The translations under genes and the position numbers were made by a program. A model generated the notes under the pieces. That model made no database searches, was not told the origin of the DNA, and was given only the letters and a program-made list of their open reading frames with translations. From Sphingobium sp. BYY-5 (GTDB taxonomy: Bacteria; Pseudomonadota; Alphaproteobacteria; Sphingomonadales; Sphingomonadaceae): DNA of 64,000 nt. Below, one piece after another: positions 1-8,708 of this stretch (position 1 is the stretch's first letter; each line of letters begins with the position of its first letter). The stretch is taken from the NCBI RefSeq assembly GCF_022758885.1, contig NZ_JALEBH010000001.1, positions 186,001 to 250,000 of the forward strand, written 5' to 3'.

Positions 1-366
1 ACGCACCGAGCAGACGAAGGGAATATCGCCATTTTGTGATGTGACGGTCCCTTCCACTTCCCATCCGGTGGACATGGTGCTGGCGTGGGCGGGGCCGATC
101 AACCTGGAGGCCGGCCCGGCCTGATACAGCGCCTTCGCCGCGCAGGCATCGCGGGCCGCCTCGGCCGACGCGATCGACCCATAGCCGGGCGAGGCATAGG
201 GCGTGCGCCGCGCTTCCCGCTCGGCCTGCCGGTCGCGCACGATGTCGCCGACGATCGCCGCGGCCACGACCTCACGCGGATAGATAACCACTTGTGCATG
301 AATTGGCCCGGCGATCGTCATCATCATTATCATCGCCATAGCTGTACGGGTCGCTGTCTTCCTCAT
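1..366 (-). CDS. Hypothetical exported protein, 3' end outside window
   Basis: An open frame of 122 codons runs leftward off the window edge from an ATG at 366. The N-terminus has two basic residues followed by a Met/Ala/Ile-rich hydrophobic stretch (MAMIMMMTIAGPIHA), which looks like a signal peptide cleaved after HA. The mature part begins QVVIYPREVVAAAIV and shows no domain I recognise; one Cys lies near residue 74 and another near 120. The start is preceded by GGGAAGTGGAGCG, giving an acceptable ribosome site. It stands alone, with about 380 bases of repeat-rich DNA upstream. Seen: frame and signal peptide. Inferred: envelope location. No function is proposed. Confidence 0.6.
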   Translation of the reverse strand, partial: MRKTATRTAMAMIMMMTIAGPIHAQVVIYPREVVAAAIVGDIVRDRQAEREARRTPYASPGYGSIASAEAARDACAAKALYQAGPASRLIGPAHASTMSTGWEVEGTVTSQNGDIPFVCSVR

Positions 367-475
367 GTCGCTCCACTTCCCTGTTGACGTCTTTTCATAG
401 CCTATTTGAACAGATTGCCCAATATGCCACGCACCAATTGATCAGCAGTGCTGTCCTTTCATGCGGCGGACCATG

Positions 476-601
476 AAAAATCCTCCCCTGTAAGGGGAGG
501 TGGCTGGCCGAAGGCCAGACGGAGGGGGGTCACCCTATCGAGAGGGGAACACCCCTCCACCGGCTTCGCCGGTCCCCCTCCCCTTACAGGGGAGGATTTT
601 T
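476..601. repeat. Compound intergenic palindrome (type C repeat)
   Basis: The outer arms, 476-500 and 577-601, are a perfect 25-bp inverted repeat built on TCCTCCCCTGTAAGGGGAGG. Inside are smaller stems (GGCTGGCCGAAGGCCAG near 501-517 and CACCGGCTTCGCCGG near 558-572). A reduced copy with the same core lies at 40324-40348. The nested layout resembles a dispersed REP/BIME-type element rather than a simple terminator. Confidence 0.75.
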
Positions 602-668
602 ATTGGCTCGCTCCCGTCACTTACGTTCAGAAAACGGGTTTGCAAACGCCATGATAGCCAAAAGAAAA

Positions 669-720
669 CCCGTTCGGCCCTTCGACACACTCTCCTGAGT
701 GTGTCGAAGGGCCGAACGGG
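669..720 (-). terminator. Perfect 24-bp hairpin after the DegP-like gene
   Basis: The arms 669-692 and 697-720 pair over 24 bp without mismatch around a TCCT loop. Read on the minus strand the hairpin is followed by TTTTCTTT, so it fits a Rho-independent terminator 30 bases past the protease stop codon. The core CGTTCGGCCCTTCGACA resembles the type B dispersed repeats at 38963 and 59654, so it may be a repeat doing terminator duty. Confidence 0.7.
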
Positions 721-750
721 TCTTAGAACCTTAGAGACGGCAAGCGCTGC

Positions 751-2250
751 TTATTTGTCCCGCAGGCGCACCGGCAGGAAGATCGGTTGCTGGCCACGGC
801 GCAGCACCTGCAGCAAGATGGCGTTGCGGCCCTGTCCGGCCACCGCCTTCACCTGCGCGTCCAGCTCCGCCTGGTTGGCGACCGGGCGGTTGTTGGCGGT
901 GATGATGACGTCGCCACGACGCAGGCCCTTGGCGCCCGCATCGGTGGAACCGTCGACGGCGGTGATGACGATGCCGCGCGTGTCGGCCGAAACGCCCAAC
1001 TGGCGGATGATGCCGGGCGTCAGCGGGATCGCCGAAATGCCGAGCGACTGTTGGGTCGCCTTGCCGGGGTTCGAATCCTGCTGGCTGAAATCCTCATCCT
1101 GTTGCGGGGCGAAGCTGTTCAGCTCATCTTCCGACGGACGTTCGCCGACGATCGCCGTCACCGTCTGGCGCTGGCCATTGCGCATGAGGGTGATCGGCAC
1201 GCGCGCGCCGATCGACTGGCTGGCGATGATCGACGACAGATTCTGGTCGGCGGTCACTTCCTGGCCAGCGACGCTGACGATCACGTCGCCTGCCTTGATG
1301 CCGGCCTTGTCCGCGCCCTTGCCCGGTTCGACGCTCTGGACGAACTCGCCGCGATTCTTGGCAAGGCCCAGCGAATCGGCCATGTCTTCGCCCAGCGGGC
1401 TGATCTGGACGCCCAGATAGCCGCGCTTGATGCTCTGACCCTTGCGCAGCGTATCGACGATCGGCGCCGCCTGTTCCGACGGAATGGCGAAGCCGATGCC
1501 GACATTGCCGCCCGAAGGCGAGAGGATCTGGCTGTTGATGCCGATCACATTGCCGCGCATGTCGAACATCGGGCCGCCGCTATTGCCCTGGTTGATCGAT
1601 GCGTCGGTCTGGATGAACTTGTCATAGGTGCCGCCGGTGCCGCGATGCACGGCGGAGATGATGCCCGCCGTCACGGTGCCCGACAAGGCGAAGGGGTTGC
1701 CGATCGCGATCACCCAGTCGCCCACGCGCGCCTTGGTGCTGTCGCCGAACTTGACGAAGGGCAGGGGCTTCTTCGCCTCGATCTTCAGCACCGCCAGGTC
1801 GGTGGCCGGATCGCGGCCGATCAGCTTGGCGGGATATTCTTCCTTGTTGGTGAGGGTCACGGTGATCGAATCCACCGTGGCGCCTTCCGCGCCAGCCGAC
1901 ACCACATGGTTGTTGGTGACGATGTAGCCGTCGGCCGAAATGATGAAGCCCGACCCCAGCGACTGCGCCTGGCGCGTCTGCGGCTGGCCGCTGCCCTGGC
2001 CGAACAGGTCGCCAAAGGGCGTGCCGGCGAAGGGGTTTTGCACCTGAACCCGCTGCTTGGTCGAGATATTCACGACCGCGGGTTGCAGTTTTTCGACCAT
2101 GTCGGCCAGGCTTGCGGGAGCGCCGGTCGGGGCCGCCGCCTGCAAGCCTTCATTCTGCGCGATCTGCGCGCCGACATTGGAACTGGTGGTGACGGCGATG
2201 GCGGTACCGCCCAGCAGCAGGGCGCCGGTAATGGCATAAGCGTAACGCAC
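751..2250 (-). CDS. degP: DegP/HtrA-family periplasmic serine protease
   Basis: 499 residues, the usual length for Do-type proteases. It degrades or refolds misfolded envelope proteins. An N-terminal signal peptide (ITGALLLGGTAIAVTTSS) is followed by a trypsin-like domain with the triad in standard motifs: His in TNNHVVS, Asp in DPATDLAVLK, Ser in GNSGGP. Two PDZ domains follow (around residues 270-370 and 395-495), both with the carboxylate-binding GYLG/RGIV-type entry. The start codon is GTG at 2250, preceded by GAAGAGGA at good spacing; there is no ATG nearby. A strong hairpin terminates it. hflC lies upstream on the same strand with a 135-base gap, so a separate promoter is likely. The family assignment is secure; DegP versus DegQ/MucD subtype is not resolved. 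Confidence 0.93.
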   Translation of the reverse strand: MRYAYAITGALLLGGTAIAVTTSSNVGAQIAQNEGLQAAAPTGAPASLADMVEKLQPAVVNISTKQRVQVQNPFAGTPFGDLFGQGSGQPQTRQAQSLGSGFIISADGYIVTNNHVVSAGAEGATVDSITVTLTNKEEYPAKLIGRDPATDLAVLKIEAKKPLPFVKFGDSTKARVGDWVIAIGNPFALSGTVTAGIISAVHRGTGGTYDKFIQTDASINQGNSGGPMFDMRGNVIGINSQILSPSGGNVGIGFAIPSEQAAPIVDTLRKGQSIKRGYLGVQISPLGEDMADSLGLAKNRGEFVQSVEPGKGADKAGIKAGDVIVSVAGQEVTADQNLSSIIASQSIGARVPITLMRNGQRQTVTAIVGERPSEDELNSFAPQQDEDFSQQDSNPGKATQQSLGISAIPLTPGIIRQLGVSADTRGIVITAVDGSTDAGAKGLRRGDVIITANNRPVANQAELDAQVKAVAGQGRNAILLQVLRRGQQPIFLPVRLRDK

Positions 2251-2385
2251 TCGTGACGGTCCTCTTCAAATCTTCTGGGAATGGAAGGCGGGACTTTTAG
2301 GGAAGTCCTGACATGCGCCGCCTTGCCTTAACCCTCATTGAATGACGCTGGTTCCGTAATGATCCGTATGGATCATGACGAAAAT

Positions 2386-3234
2386 TTAACGTCGCCCCTG
2401 AAATTGCCGCAAGAACTCATTATCCGGCGACAGGATGATGTTGGTCTGCCCGGTCCGGTCGGGCGCGAACGTGTAGCGATAGCTCTGCATGGCCCGGTAG
2501 AAATCATAGAATTGCGGGTCCTTGCCATAGCTTTCGGCGTAGATGCGCGCGGCGTTGGCGTCGGCCTCGGCGCGGATGATCTGCGCCTGCTTGGCGCCTT
2601 GCGCGCGGATGGTCAGCGCTTCCTGTTCGCGCGCGGTGCGCATCCGGGTGAAGGCGCTTTCCAGCGGCGTGCCGTCGGGCAGGTCGGCGCGCTTGATCCG
2701 CACGTCGACGATCTCAGCGCCATATTGACGGGCGACGCGATTGAGTCCCGTCTCGATATTCTGCATCACCTGCCCCCGCTCCGGGCTGAGCAGCGCGGCG
2801 AAGGGCCGCTTGCCCAGTTCGTTGCGGAGCGCCGAACCCAGGATCGGGCGCAGCGCGTCGGACACGCGATCCTCATTGCCCGCAGCAATATACATGCGCA
2901 GCGGATCGACGATGCGATAACGGGCGAAGGCGTCGACCTGCAAGCGGAGCTGGTCGGTCGAGAGCACTTGCTGCCGCTCCATTTCCACCGACAGCACGCG
3001 CTTGTCGATCCAGACGATCTGGTCGATGAACGGCCAGCGCCAGATTATCCCCGCGCCGGTATGGCCGAAATTTTCATTGGCCTGATAGCGGTTGATGATT
3101 TCCTTGGGATCGCCGAAGCGGACGATCACGCCCTGCTTGGTTTCCGGCACGATTGCAATGGTGCTGCCCAGGATGATGAGGGCGAGCAGCGCGATCAGGG
3201 CGAGGGCTACGGGATGGCGCAACAGGGTCATCAC
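2386..3234 (-). CDS. hflC: HflC, SPFH-domain modulator of FtsH
   Basis: 282 residues with one N-terminal transmembrane segment (LALIALLALIILGSTIAIV) and an SPFH/band-7 domain. Family knowledge: HflC pairs with HflK to form a periplasmic cage around the FtsH protease at the inner membrane. The gene overlaps the hflK stop by 4 bases (ATG inside the hflK end), the usual hflK-hflC arrangement with translational coupling. The protein starts MMTLL, so the second Met (3231) is an equally possible start. A weak stem (ATGATCC/GGATCAT at 2359-2376) follows the stop. Confidence 0.93.
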   Translation of the reverse strand: MMTLLRHPVALALIALLALIILGSTIAIVPETKQGVIVRFGDPKEIINRYQANENFGHTGAGIIWRWPFIDQIVWIDKRVLSVEMERQQVLSTDQLRLQVDAFARYRIVDPLRMYIAAGNEDRVSDALRPILGSALRNELGKRPFAALLSPERGQVMQNIETGLNRVARQYGAEIVDVRIKRADLPDGTPLESAFTRMRTAREQEALTIRAQGAKQAQIIRAEADANAARIYAESYGKDPQFYDFYRAMQSYRYTFAPDRTGQTNIILSPDNEFLRQFQGRR

Positions 3235-4367
3235 TGGCCTCCCGTGCTGTTCGCGGTTGCGGCTTCGGCGGGCGCCGCCTGCTGCGCCCGCCTCTTCAGT
3301 TCGGGCAAGGGCAGATAGGGCGTCACATTGCTTCCTTCGACGATGGTCTTGTCGACGTTCGACAGAACACCCTCCATGGTTTCATAATACATGCGCCGCC
3401 GGGTCACTTCGGGCGCAAGCCGATATTGTTCATAGACCTTGTCGAAGGCGGCGGCCTCGCCCTGCGCCTTGGCCGTCACCTGCTGGGCGGCGGCGCGGGC
3501 CTCGTTCAGATAGGTCTGCGCCGTTTGCTGTGCGGCGGACACTGCCTTGAAGGCGTCATTGACCGCTGTCGGCGGATCGGCCTGCTTGATCGCGACGCCC
3601 TGGATGCGGATACCCGATTTGTAGCCGTCCAATATCTCCTGCATCCGTTGCTCGACCTGCTGTTCGATGCTGCTGCGGCCCGCGCCCAGCGCATCGTCCA
3701 GGCTCACGCTGGCCAGGACGGATCGCATCGCGCTTTCCGCCACTTCGCGCACCGTCGCGTCCGGGTCAGAAAGCTGAAACAGATAGAGTTCCGGATTGCG
3801 GATGTTCCAGCGCACCGAATAAGCGAGGTCGATGATATTCTGATCGCCGGTCAGCACCAGATTCTCACTCTCCGCGCTCACCGACCCGACGTCGATGGTG
3901 CGGATTTCCTCGACATCGACCGTGGACACTGCCTCAAACGGGGCGGGCAAGGTCAGGCTGATGCCGGGAGAAAGCGTGCGGCTATATTTGCCGAGCAGGG
4001 TGACGACGCCGCGTTCCTGCGGGCCGACGCGGTGGAAACTGGTCAGCACCAGCCACAGCACCACCAATATGCCGATGGCGATGGGCCACAGCGCCTTGCC
4101 GGATGCGCGCGGGGGCAGGCCGCCAAAGCCGCCGCCCTGACCGCCACCGCCCTGGCCGAAGCTTTCGCGGCCCCGGCGCAGCAATTCCTCGATCGCGGAC
4201 GGGCCTTTCTGTCCGCCGGATGGCTTGCCCGGCTGGGTCCACGGATTGCGCGGGCCGCCGTCGCCGCCGCCCTTCTGTCCGTCCCCGTCCGGTCCGTCAT
4301 TCTTGCCGCCCCAGGGGCCTTGGACCATCGCTGCGATCGCGGGCATCCACCCGAATATTCTTCTCAT
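3231..4367 (-). CDS. hflK: HflK, SPFH-domain modulator of FtsH
   Basis: 378 residues. A Gly/Pro/Gln-rich cytoplasmic N-terminus (about residues 15-90, with GGGGQGGGFGG) is followed by one transmembrane helix (PIAIGILVVLWLVLTSF) and an SPFH domain with an Ala/Gln-rich helical region near residues 280-320. It is the partner of HflC in the FtsH-regulating complex. GAAGGTGGC directly precedes the ATG. A 74-base interval separates its start from the divergent mrp gene, so the two share an upstream region. Confidence 0.93.
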   Translation of the reverse strand: MRRIFGWMPAIAAMVQGPWGGKNDGPDGDGQKGGGDGGPRNPWTQPGKPSGGQKGPSAIEELLRRGRESFGQGGGGQGGGFGGLPPRASGKALWPIAIGILVVLWLVLTSFHRVGPQERGVVTLLGKYSRTLSPGISLTLPAPFEAVSTVDVEEIRTIDVGSVSAESENLVLTGDQNIIDLAYSVRWNIRNPELYLFQLSDPDATVREVAESAMRSVLASVSLDDALGAGRSSIEQQVEQRMQEILDGYKSGIRIQGVAIKQADPPTAVNDAFKAVSAAQQTAQTYLNEARAAAQQVTAKAQGEAAAFDKVYEQYRLAPEVTRRRMYYETMEGVLSNVDKTIVEGSNVTPYLPLPELKRRAQQAAPAEAATANSTGGQ

Positions 4368-4441
4368 GCCACCTTCTATAGGAAGGCTTATCCACGAAAA
4401 ACAGTGCCAATGGCTGCGAATATTGCCTACAGGGCCTCGTC

Positions 4442-5422
4442 ATGACCGATCTTGCCGATTTTACCGCCCGTCTGAATGCCCTGACCGACGGCCGCGCCAG
4501 CGCCCCGCGCGTCAAGGACGGGGTGATGACGCTAGCGCTCGACGTCGGCGGACTCTCCCCTGATCAGCGCGATGGCCTTGCTGCCGCGATCCGCGAAGGC
4601 GGCCTGACCGTGCCTGGCGTCACCGACGTTCGTATCGCCCAAACGGCGGAGCGAACGCTGACGGAGAGCAAGCCCCTTCGGATCATCGCCGTCGCCTCGG
4701 GCAAGGGCGGGGTGGGCAAATCGACCCTGTCGGCCAATCTTGCCGTCGCGCTGGCGCGGTTGGGCCTGAAGGTCGGATTGGTCGACGCCGATATCTACGG
4801 ACCGTCGCAGGCGCGGCTGATGGGCAGCGAGGATCAGAAGCCGGTCGCGCGGGATAAGAAGCTGATGCCCGTTACCGGTGCGGCGGGCATTCCCATGCTG
4901 TCGATGGCGCATCTGGTCGAACCCGGCAAGGCGCTGGCCTGGCGCGGGCCGATGGCGGGCAATGCGTTGTCGCAACTGATCGATGCCGAATGGGGCGACG
5001 CCGAACTGCTGGTGGTCGACATGCCGCCGGGCACCGGCGACATTCAGCTTTCCATGGTGCAGAAGCATAAGCCCGCCGGCGCGGTGATCGTCTCGACGCC
5101 GCAGGATCTGGCGCTGATCGACGCCACCCGCGCGGTCAGCCTGTTCAATCAGGCGGGCGTGCCGATGGTGGGCCTGGTCGAAAATATGGCCGGTTATGCC
5201 TGCCCCCATTGCGGTGAAATCTCCGATCCTTTCGGGCAGGGCGGGGCGGAAAGCACGGCGGGCGACCTGTCCATGCCCTTCCTCGGCCGTATCCCGCTGG
5301 CGATCGACATTCGTCGCCGCTCCGACGCGGGCGATCCCCCGGCGGCGGGCGAAGGCCCCCATGCCGACGCTTTCCGCGCGATCGCGGAAAAGGTGGCGGA
5401 CTGGCTCAAGCGGGCGGCTTGA
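4442..5422 (+). CDS. apbC: Mrp/ApbC family Fe-S cluster carrier ATPase
   Basis: 326 residues. A short MIP18/DUF59-like N-terminal segment is followed by a P-loop ATPase of the Mrp/NBP35 family: GKGGVGKST Walker A near residue 90, DADIYGPSQ, and VVDMPPGTGD. The C-terminal YACPHCGE supplies the CxxC pair that holds a bridging Fe-S cluster in the dimer. Known role: cytosolic scaffold or carrier delivering Fe-S clusters to apoproteins, which would suit a region rich in iron enzymes. Its TGA stop abuts the stop of the convergent acetyltransferase with no gap and no visible terminator. Confidence 0.9.
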   Translation: MTDLADFTARLNALTDGRASAPRVKDGVMTLALDVGGLSPDQRDGLAAAIREGGLTVPGVTDVRIAQTAERTLTESKPLRIIAVASGKGGVGKSTLSANLAVALARLGLKVGLVDADIYGPSQARLMGSEDQKPVARDKKLMPVTGAAGIPMLSMAHLVEPGKALAWRGPMAGNALSQLIDAEWGDAELLVVDMPPGTGDIQLSMVQKHKPAGAVIVSTPQDLALIDATRAVSLFNQAGVPMVGLVENMAGYACPHCGEISDPFGQGGAESTAGDLSMPFLGRIPLAIDIRRRSDAGDPPAAGEGPHADAFRAIAEKVADWLKRAA

Positions 5423-5881
5423 TTACAGGTCCAGATGCAGGAACTGGTTGAAGGCGCTCTTGGTATAATCGCCGAACGCATCGCCGTCGGTGAATCCATG
5501 CGCCCGGTAGAGCGTCAGCGCCGGGTTGAAGGCGGGGCCGCTGCCGGTCTCCAGGCTTAGCCGTCCCATTCCCCGCTGACGCGCCTGCGCGATGATGTGG
5601 CGCAGCAACACCGCCGCCGCGCCGCGCCGCAGATGGTCGGGATGGGTGCGCATCGACTTGATCTCGCCCTGGTCCGCGCTCAGCATCCGCAGCGCGCCGA
5701 CCCCGGCGATCTCCTCGCCATCCCAGGCGGTCCAGACCTGGATGTCCGGCGATTGCAGGCCGGACAGGTCGAGCGCGAACACGGCGTCCGGCGGGCTGTT
5801 GGACAACATGCCGGACAGGTGCAACGCCAGTAGCGCGCGGGTTTGCGGATCGGTCAGGTCGTCGGGGCGAATGTCGAACAT
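5423..5881 (-). CDS. GNAT-family N-acetyltransferase
   Basis: 152 residues. The acetyl-CoA-binding core is visible as [20 protein letters not shown] (motif A, with the R-G-A loop) and a C-terminal [16 protein letters not shown] that matches the end of PaiA/YafP-like acetyltransferases. The substrate cannot be told from sequence. It is convergent with mrp and divergent from the CoA-binding protein, and appears to be a single-gene unit. Confidence 0.82.
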   Translation of the reverse strand: MFDIRPDDLTDPQTRALLALHLSGMLSNSPPDAVFALDLSGLQSPDIQVWTAWDGEEIAGVGALRMLSADQGEIKSMRTHPDHLRRGAAAVLLRHIIAQARQRGMGRLSLETGSGPAFNPALTLYRAHGFTDGDAFGDYTKSAFNQFLHLDL

Positions 5882-5967
5882 GCCGCTTCGCTATCGCAAT
5901 CGCAGCGCCAAGGGAACGTCTTGCAAGCGCCTGCGTCCTCCCCATGTGTCATGAAAAGGAGATCGCC

Positions 5968-6402
5968 ATGCCGCTCGCCGCCTCGCAAGACATTGCAACC
6001 CTGCTTCGGGAAACCCGCACCATCGCGCTGGTCGGTATTTCCGACCGTCCGGACCGCCCTAGCTATGGCGTGATGCGCTTTCTGCAGGATCATGGCTATC
6101 GCGTCCTGCCGGTCAATCCGCAGATCGCGGGCGAGCATGTCCATGGCGAATTTATCTGGGGCCGCCTGTCCGATATCGGCGTGCCGATCGATCTGGTCGA
6201 CATCTTCCGCCGCAGCGAAGCGGCGGGTGAGGCGGTGGATGATGCCATCGCCATCGGCGCCAAGGCTGTCTGGATGCAACTTGGCGTCGTTAACGAAGCC
6301 GCTGCCGCCCGCGCCGAAGCGGCGGGATTGAAGGTCGTGATGGACCGCTGCCCGGCGATCGAAATCCCCCGGCTCGGCCTCGCGCCGATCGTCGCCGAAT
6401 AG
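5968..6402 (+). CDS. CoA-binding domain protein (YccU type)
   Basis: 144 residues from the chosen ATG, forming a single Rossmann-like CoA_binding_2 domain: [18 protein letters not shown] at the N-terminal nucleotide loop, then VLPVNPQ and VDIFRR. An ATG 24 bases upstream (5944) is also in frame, but AAAGGAG at 5955-5961 sits at correct distance from 5968, so the shorter form is preferred. Members of this family bind CoA; their cellular role is poorly known. The next gene begins 38 bases on and may be co-transcribed. Confidence 0.85.
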   Translation: MPLAASQDIATLLRETRTIALVGISDRPDRPSYGVMRFLQDHGYRVLPVNPQIAGEHVHGEFIWGRLSDIGVPIDLVDIFRRSEAAGEAVDDAIAIGAKAVWMQLGVVNEAAAARAEAAGLKVVMDRCPAIEIPRLGLAPIVAE

Positions 6403-6440
6403 GTCTAGGCATTCGCGCCGCGCCTCTTTATCAGGCGGGC

Positions 6441-8708
6441 ATGGCGCGCTTACCGCGGAAGCAATCAGACAGGAACAGGGGCATCAGCCGGCGTACCCTG
6501 CTGGTCGGTGGCGGCGCGGGCGCGGGGCTGCTGATCGCCTGGGGTGTCTGGCCGCGCAGCTATAAGCCCAATCTCAACGCCGGGCCGGACGAAACGATCG
6601 TCAACGCCTTCCTCAAGATCGACCGGTCGGGGCAGGTCATCGTCGTCGTGCCGCAGACCGAGATGGGGCAGGGCGTCACCACCATATTGCCGCAGATTTT
6701 GGCGGACGAACTCGGCGCCGACTGGCGCACCGTCGCGGTGCAGAGCGCGCCGGTCAGCCCGCTCTACGCCAACACGCTGCTGGCGCGCCAATGGCTGGCG
6801 AGTGACTGGACAAGGCTGCTGGGCGGTGCGGGCGATTGGGCGATCGGCCAATATGCGACCCGCAGCGCGCTGATGCTGACGGGTGGGGGCACATCTGTCC
6901 CCATGTTCCACGACGCCTATCGCGATGCAGGCGCGGCCGCGCGCATCCTGTTGTGCAAGGCGGCGGGCGCGCGCTGGAATATCCCCTGGGAAAGCTGCGA
7001 CATTCAGGAAGGGATCATCTCCGACGGGGGCGATCGCCGGATGAAGATCGGCGATGCGGTCAGGGACAGTGTGAACTTCGACCTGCCCGACATATTGCCG
7101 CTGCGTCAGGGGCAGGACGGCCGCCTGACCGGGCAGGATCTGCCCCGGCTCGATACGCCGTCCAAGATCGATGGCAGCCATAATTTCGCCGCCGACATCC
7201 GTCTGCCCGACATGGTTTATGCCTCGATCCGGCAGGGGCCGATCGGCGATGCGGTCCTCGCCGGGCTGGATGAGCGGTCAGCCAGCGGCGTTACCGGTTT
7301 CCTGAAGCTGGTGCGGCGCGAACGCTGGATCGCGGCGGTGGCGAGCAACTGGTGGGCGGCGAACAAGGTGCTGGACCTGGCCGACCCCGTCTTCACCCTG
7401 CGCGGCAGGATGGTCAGCAGCGATAGTATCGGCGAGGCGCTGGAAAATGCCTTTGCCGGTTCCGCTGGACGCCGCCTCTATTCCCAGGGCGATCTGGCGC
7501 CGGTGTTCGAAGGGGCGACCATCCTCGCCAGCGAATATCAGGTTGAGGCTGGTCTCCACCTGGCGCTGGAACCGATGGGCGCCACGGCCCGCCTCACGGA
7601 CAGCGGCGCGGAAGTGTGGATGGCGACGCAGGCGCCCGGCCTTGCCCGCGCCGCCATCGCCGATGCGCTGGGCCTGTCGACAGACGCCGTGACGCTCTAT
7701 CCGCTCCATGCCGGTGGCTCCTTCGGCCGCAGAATGGATTGGGAGGCGGGTGTGCAGGCGGCGCTTATCGCACGCGAAATGGGCCGCCCGGTGCAACTAA
7801 CATGGTCGCGGCTGGAGGATGTGATCCAGGACCGTCCCAGTCCGCCCGCCCACGCGCGCATGGCCGCCAGGCTGGGCCGCAACGGCACGGTCCAGGGCTG
7901 GCTGGCCAAGGTCGCGACACCCTGCGCCATGACGCAGAGCTGGGCGCGCATCGCCGAGGGCAAGCTGCCCTATGAGGCTGCGGAGGGGGCGGCGGACAAG
8001 GCGACCCGGCTGGCCGTCGCCGGCATGGCGCCGCTCTATGCCATCCCCAATTGGGCGGTGGACCATTATCCGACCGACGTCGGCCTGCCGGTCGGTTTCA
8101 CGCGGAGCAACGCTCATCTCCACAGCGCCTTTTTCACCGAAAGTTTCATCGACGAACTGGCGCATCTAGCGAAGATGGAGGCCACGTCCTTCCGCATCCA
8201 GATGTTGGGTGGCAATCCGCGCCTTGCCCATTGCCTTTCCACGGCGGCGGCGATGGGCGGTTGGCAGGGCGGCATTCCCGGAAGCGGGCAGGGTATCGCC
8301 ACGCACATGATGGACGGCGCCTACGCCGCCGTCATGGTGGAGGCGGCGATGCGCGGCGACAAGCTGAGCGTCAATCGCATCATCGCGGCCGTCGATGTCG
8401 GCGACCAGGTCAATCCCGACATTGCCCGCCAGCAGGTCGAAAGCGGGCTGGTCTATGGCCTTGCCTATGCGATGGGCGCGTCCGTCCCCTATGAACGCGG
8501 CTTTCCGACCCGCGCTATCCTGGGCCGGATGAACCTGCCGCGTCTGGCGGATGTCGGCGAAGTGACGGTCGAACTGATCCGCAGCACCGCCGCCCCCACC
8601 GGCGTCAGCGATCTCGCTGCGCCGCTGATGGCGCCCGCCATCGCCAATGCCCTTTACACCTGGACGGGTCAGCGGCTGCGGAGCCTGCCACTTGTGGGAA
8701 GCGCATGA
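6441..8708 (+). CDS. Orphan IorB-like molybdopterin subunit of the xanthine dehydrogenase family
   Basis: 755 residues, colinear with the large subunit of isoquinoline 1-oxidoreductase/aldehyde dehydrogenase. A twin-arginine-like leader (SRRTLLVGGGAGAGLL, residues 17-32) points to Tat export. Molybdopterin-contact signatures are present: ETEMGQGVTT-type region near residue 73 (QTEMGQGV) and GGSFGRRMDWEA near residue 430. No 2Fe-2S small subunit (IorA) is adjacent, unlike the complete pair at 42829-45479. At the C-terminus the usual G-E-P active-site loop reads GVSDLAAP, so the catalytic Glu position is Asp724. It overlaps hemH by 4 bases (ATGA). It may use an IorA encoded elsewhere, or be altered in activity. 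Confidence 0.85.
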   Translation: MARLPRKQSDRNRGISRRTLLVGGGAGAGLLIAWGVWPRSYKPNLNAGPDETIVNAFLKIDRSGQVIVVVPQTEMGQGVTTILPQILADELGADWRTVAVQSAPVSPLYANTLLARQWLASDWTRLLGGAGDWAIGQYATRSALMLTGGGTSVPMFHDAYRDAGAAARILLCKAAGARWNIPWESCDIQEGIISDGGDRRMKIGDAVRDSVNFDLPDILPLRQGQDGRLTGQDLPRLDTPSKIDGSHNFAADIRLPDMVYASIRQGPIGDAVLAGLDERSASGVTGFLKLVRRERWIAAVASNWWAANKVLDLADPVFTLRGRMVSSDSIGEALENAFAGSAGRRLYSQGDLAPVFEGATILASEYQVEAGLHLALEPMGATARLTDSGAEVWMATQAPGLARAAIADALGLSTDAVTLYPLHAGGSFGRRMDWEAGVQAALIAREMGRPVQLTWSRLEDVIQDRPSPPAHARMAARLGRNGTVQGWLAKVATPCAMTQSWARIAEGKLPYEAAEGAADKATRLAVAGMAPLYAIPNWAVDHYPTDVGLPVGFTRSNAHLHSAFFTESFIDELAHLAKMEATSFRIQMLGGNPRLAHCLSTAAAMGGWQGGIPGSGQGIATHMMDGAYAAVMVEAAMRGDKLSVNRIIAAVDVGDQVNPDIARQQVESGLVYGLAYAMGASVPYERGFPTRAILGRMNLPRLADVGEVTVELIRSTAAPTGVSDLAAPLMAPAIANALYTWTGQRLRSLPLVGSA

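Larger units (their letters stand above)
367..750. other. Gene-free interval filled by repeats
   Basis: No coding region is supported between the start of the partial exported protein and the stop of the DegP-like gene. The stretch holds a 126-base compound palindrome (476-601) and a perfect 24-bp hairpin (669-720), both listed separately. Open frames here are made of repeat sequence and have no ribosome sites. Confidence 0.7.

Noticed and set aside
476..601. CRISPR-like repeat or riboswitch
   Set aside because: There is one nested palindrome with no regular direct repeats or spacers, and the same arms occur elsewhere, which fits an intergenic repeat.
2359..2376. Terminator between hflC and the DegP-like gene
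   Set aside because: The stem is only 7 bp with no U-tract, so it was not annotated.
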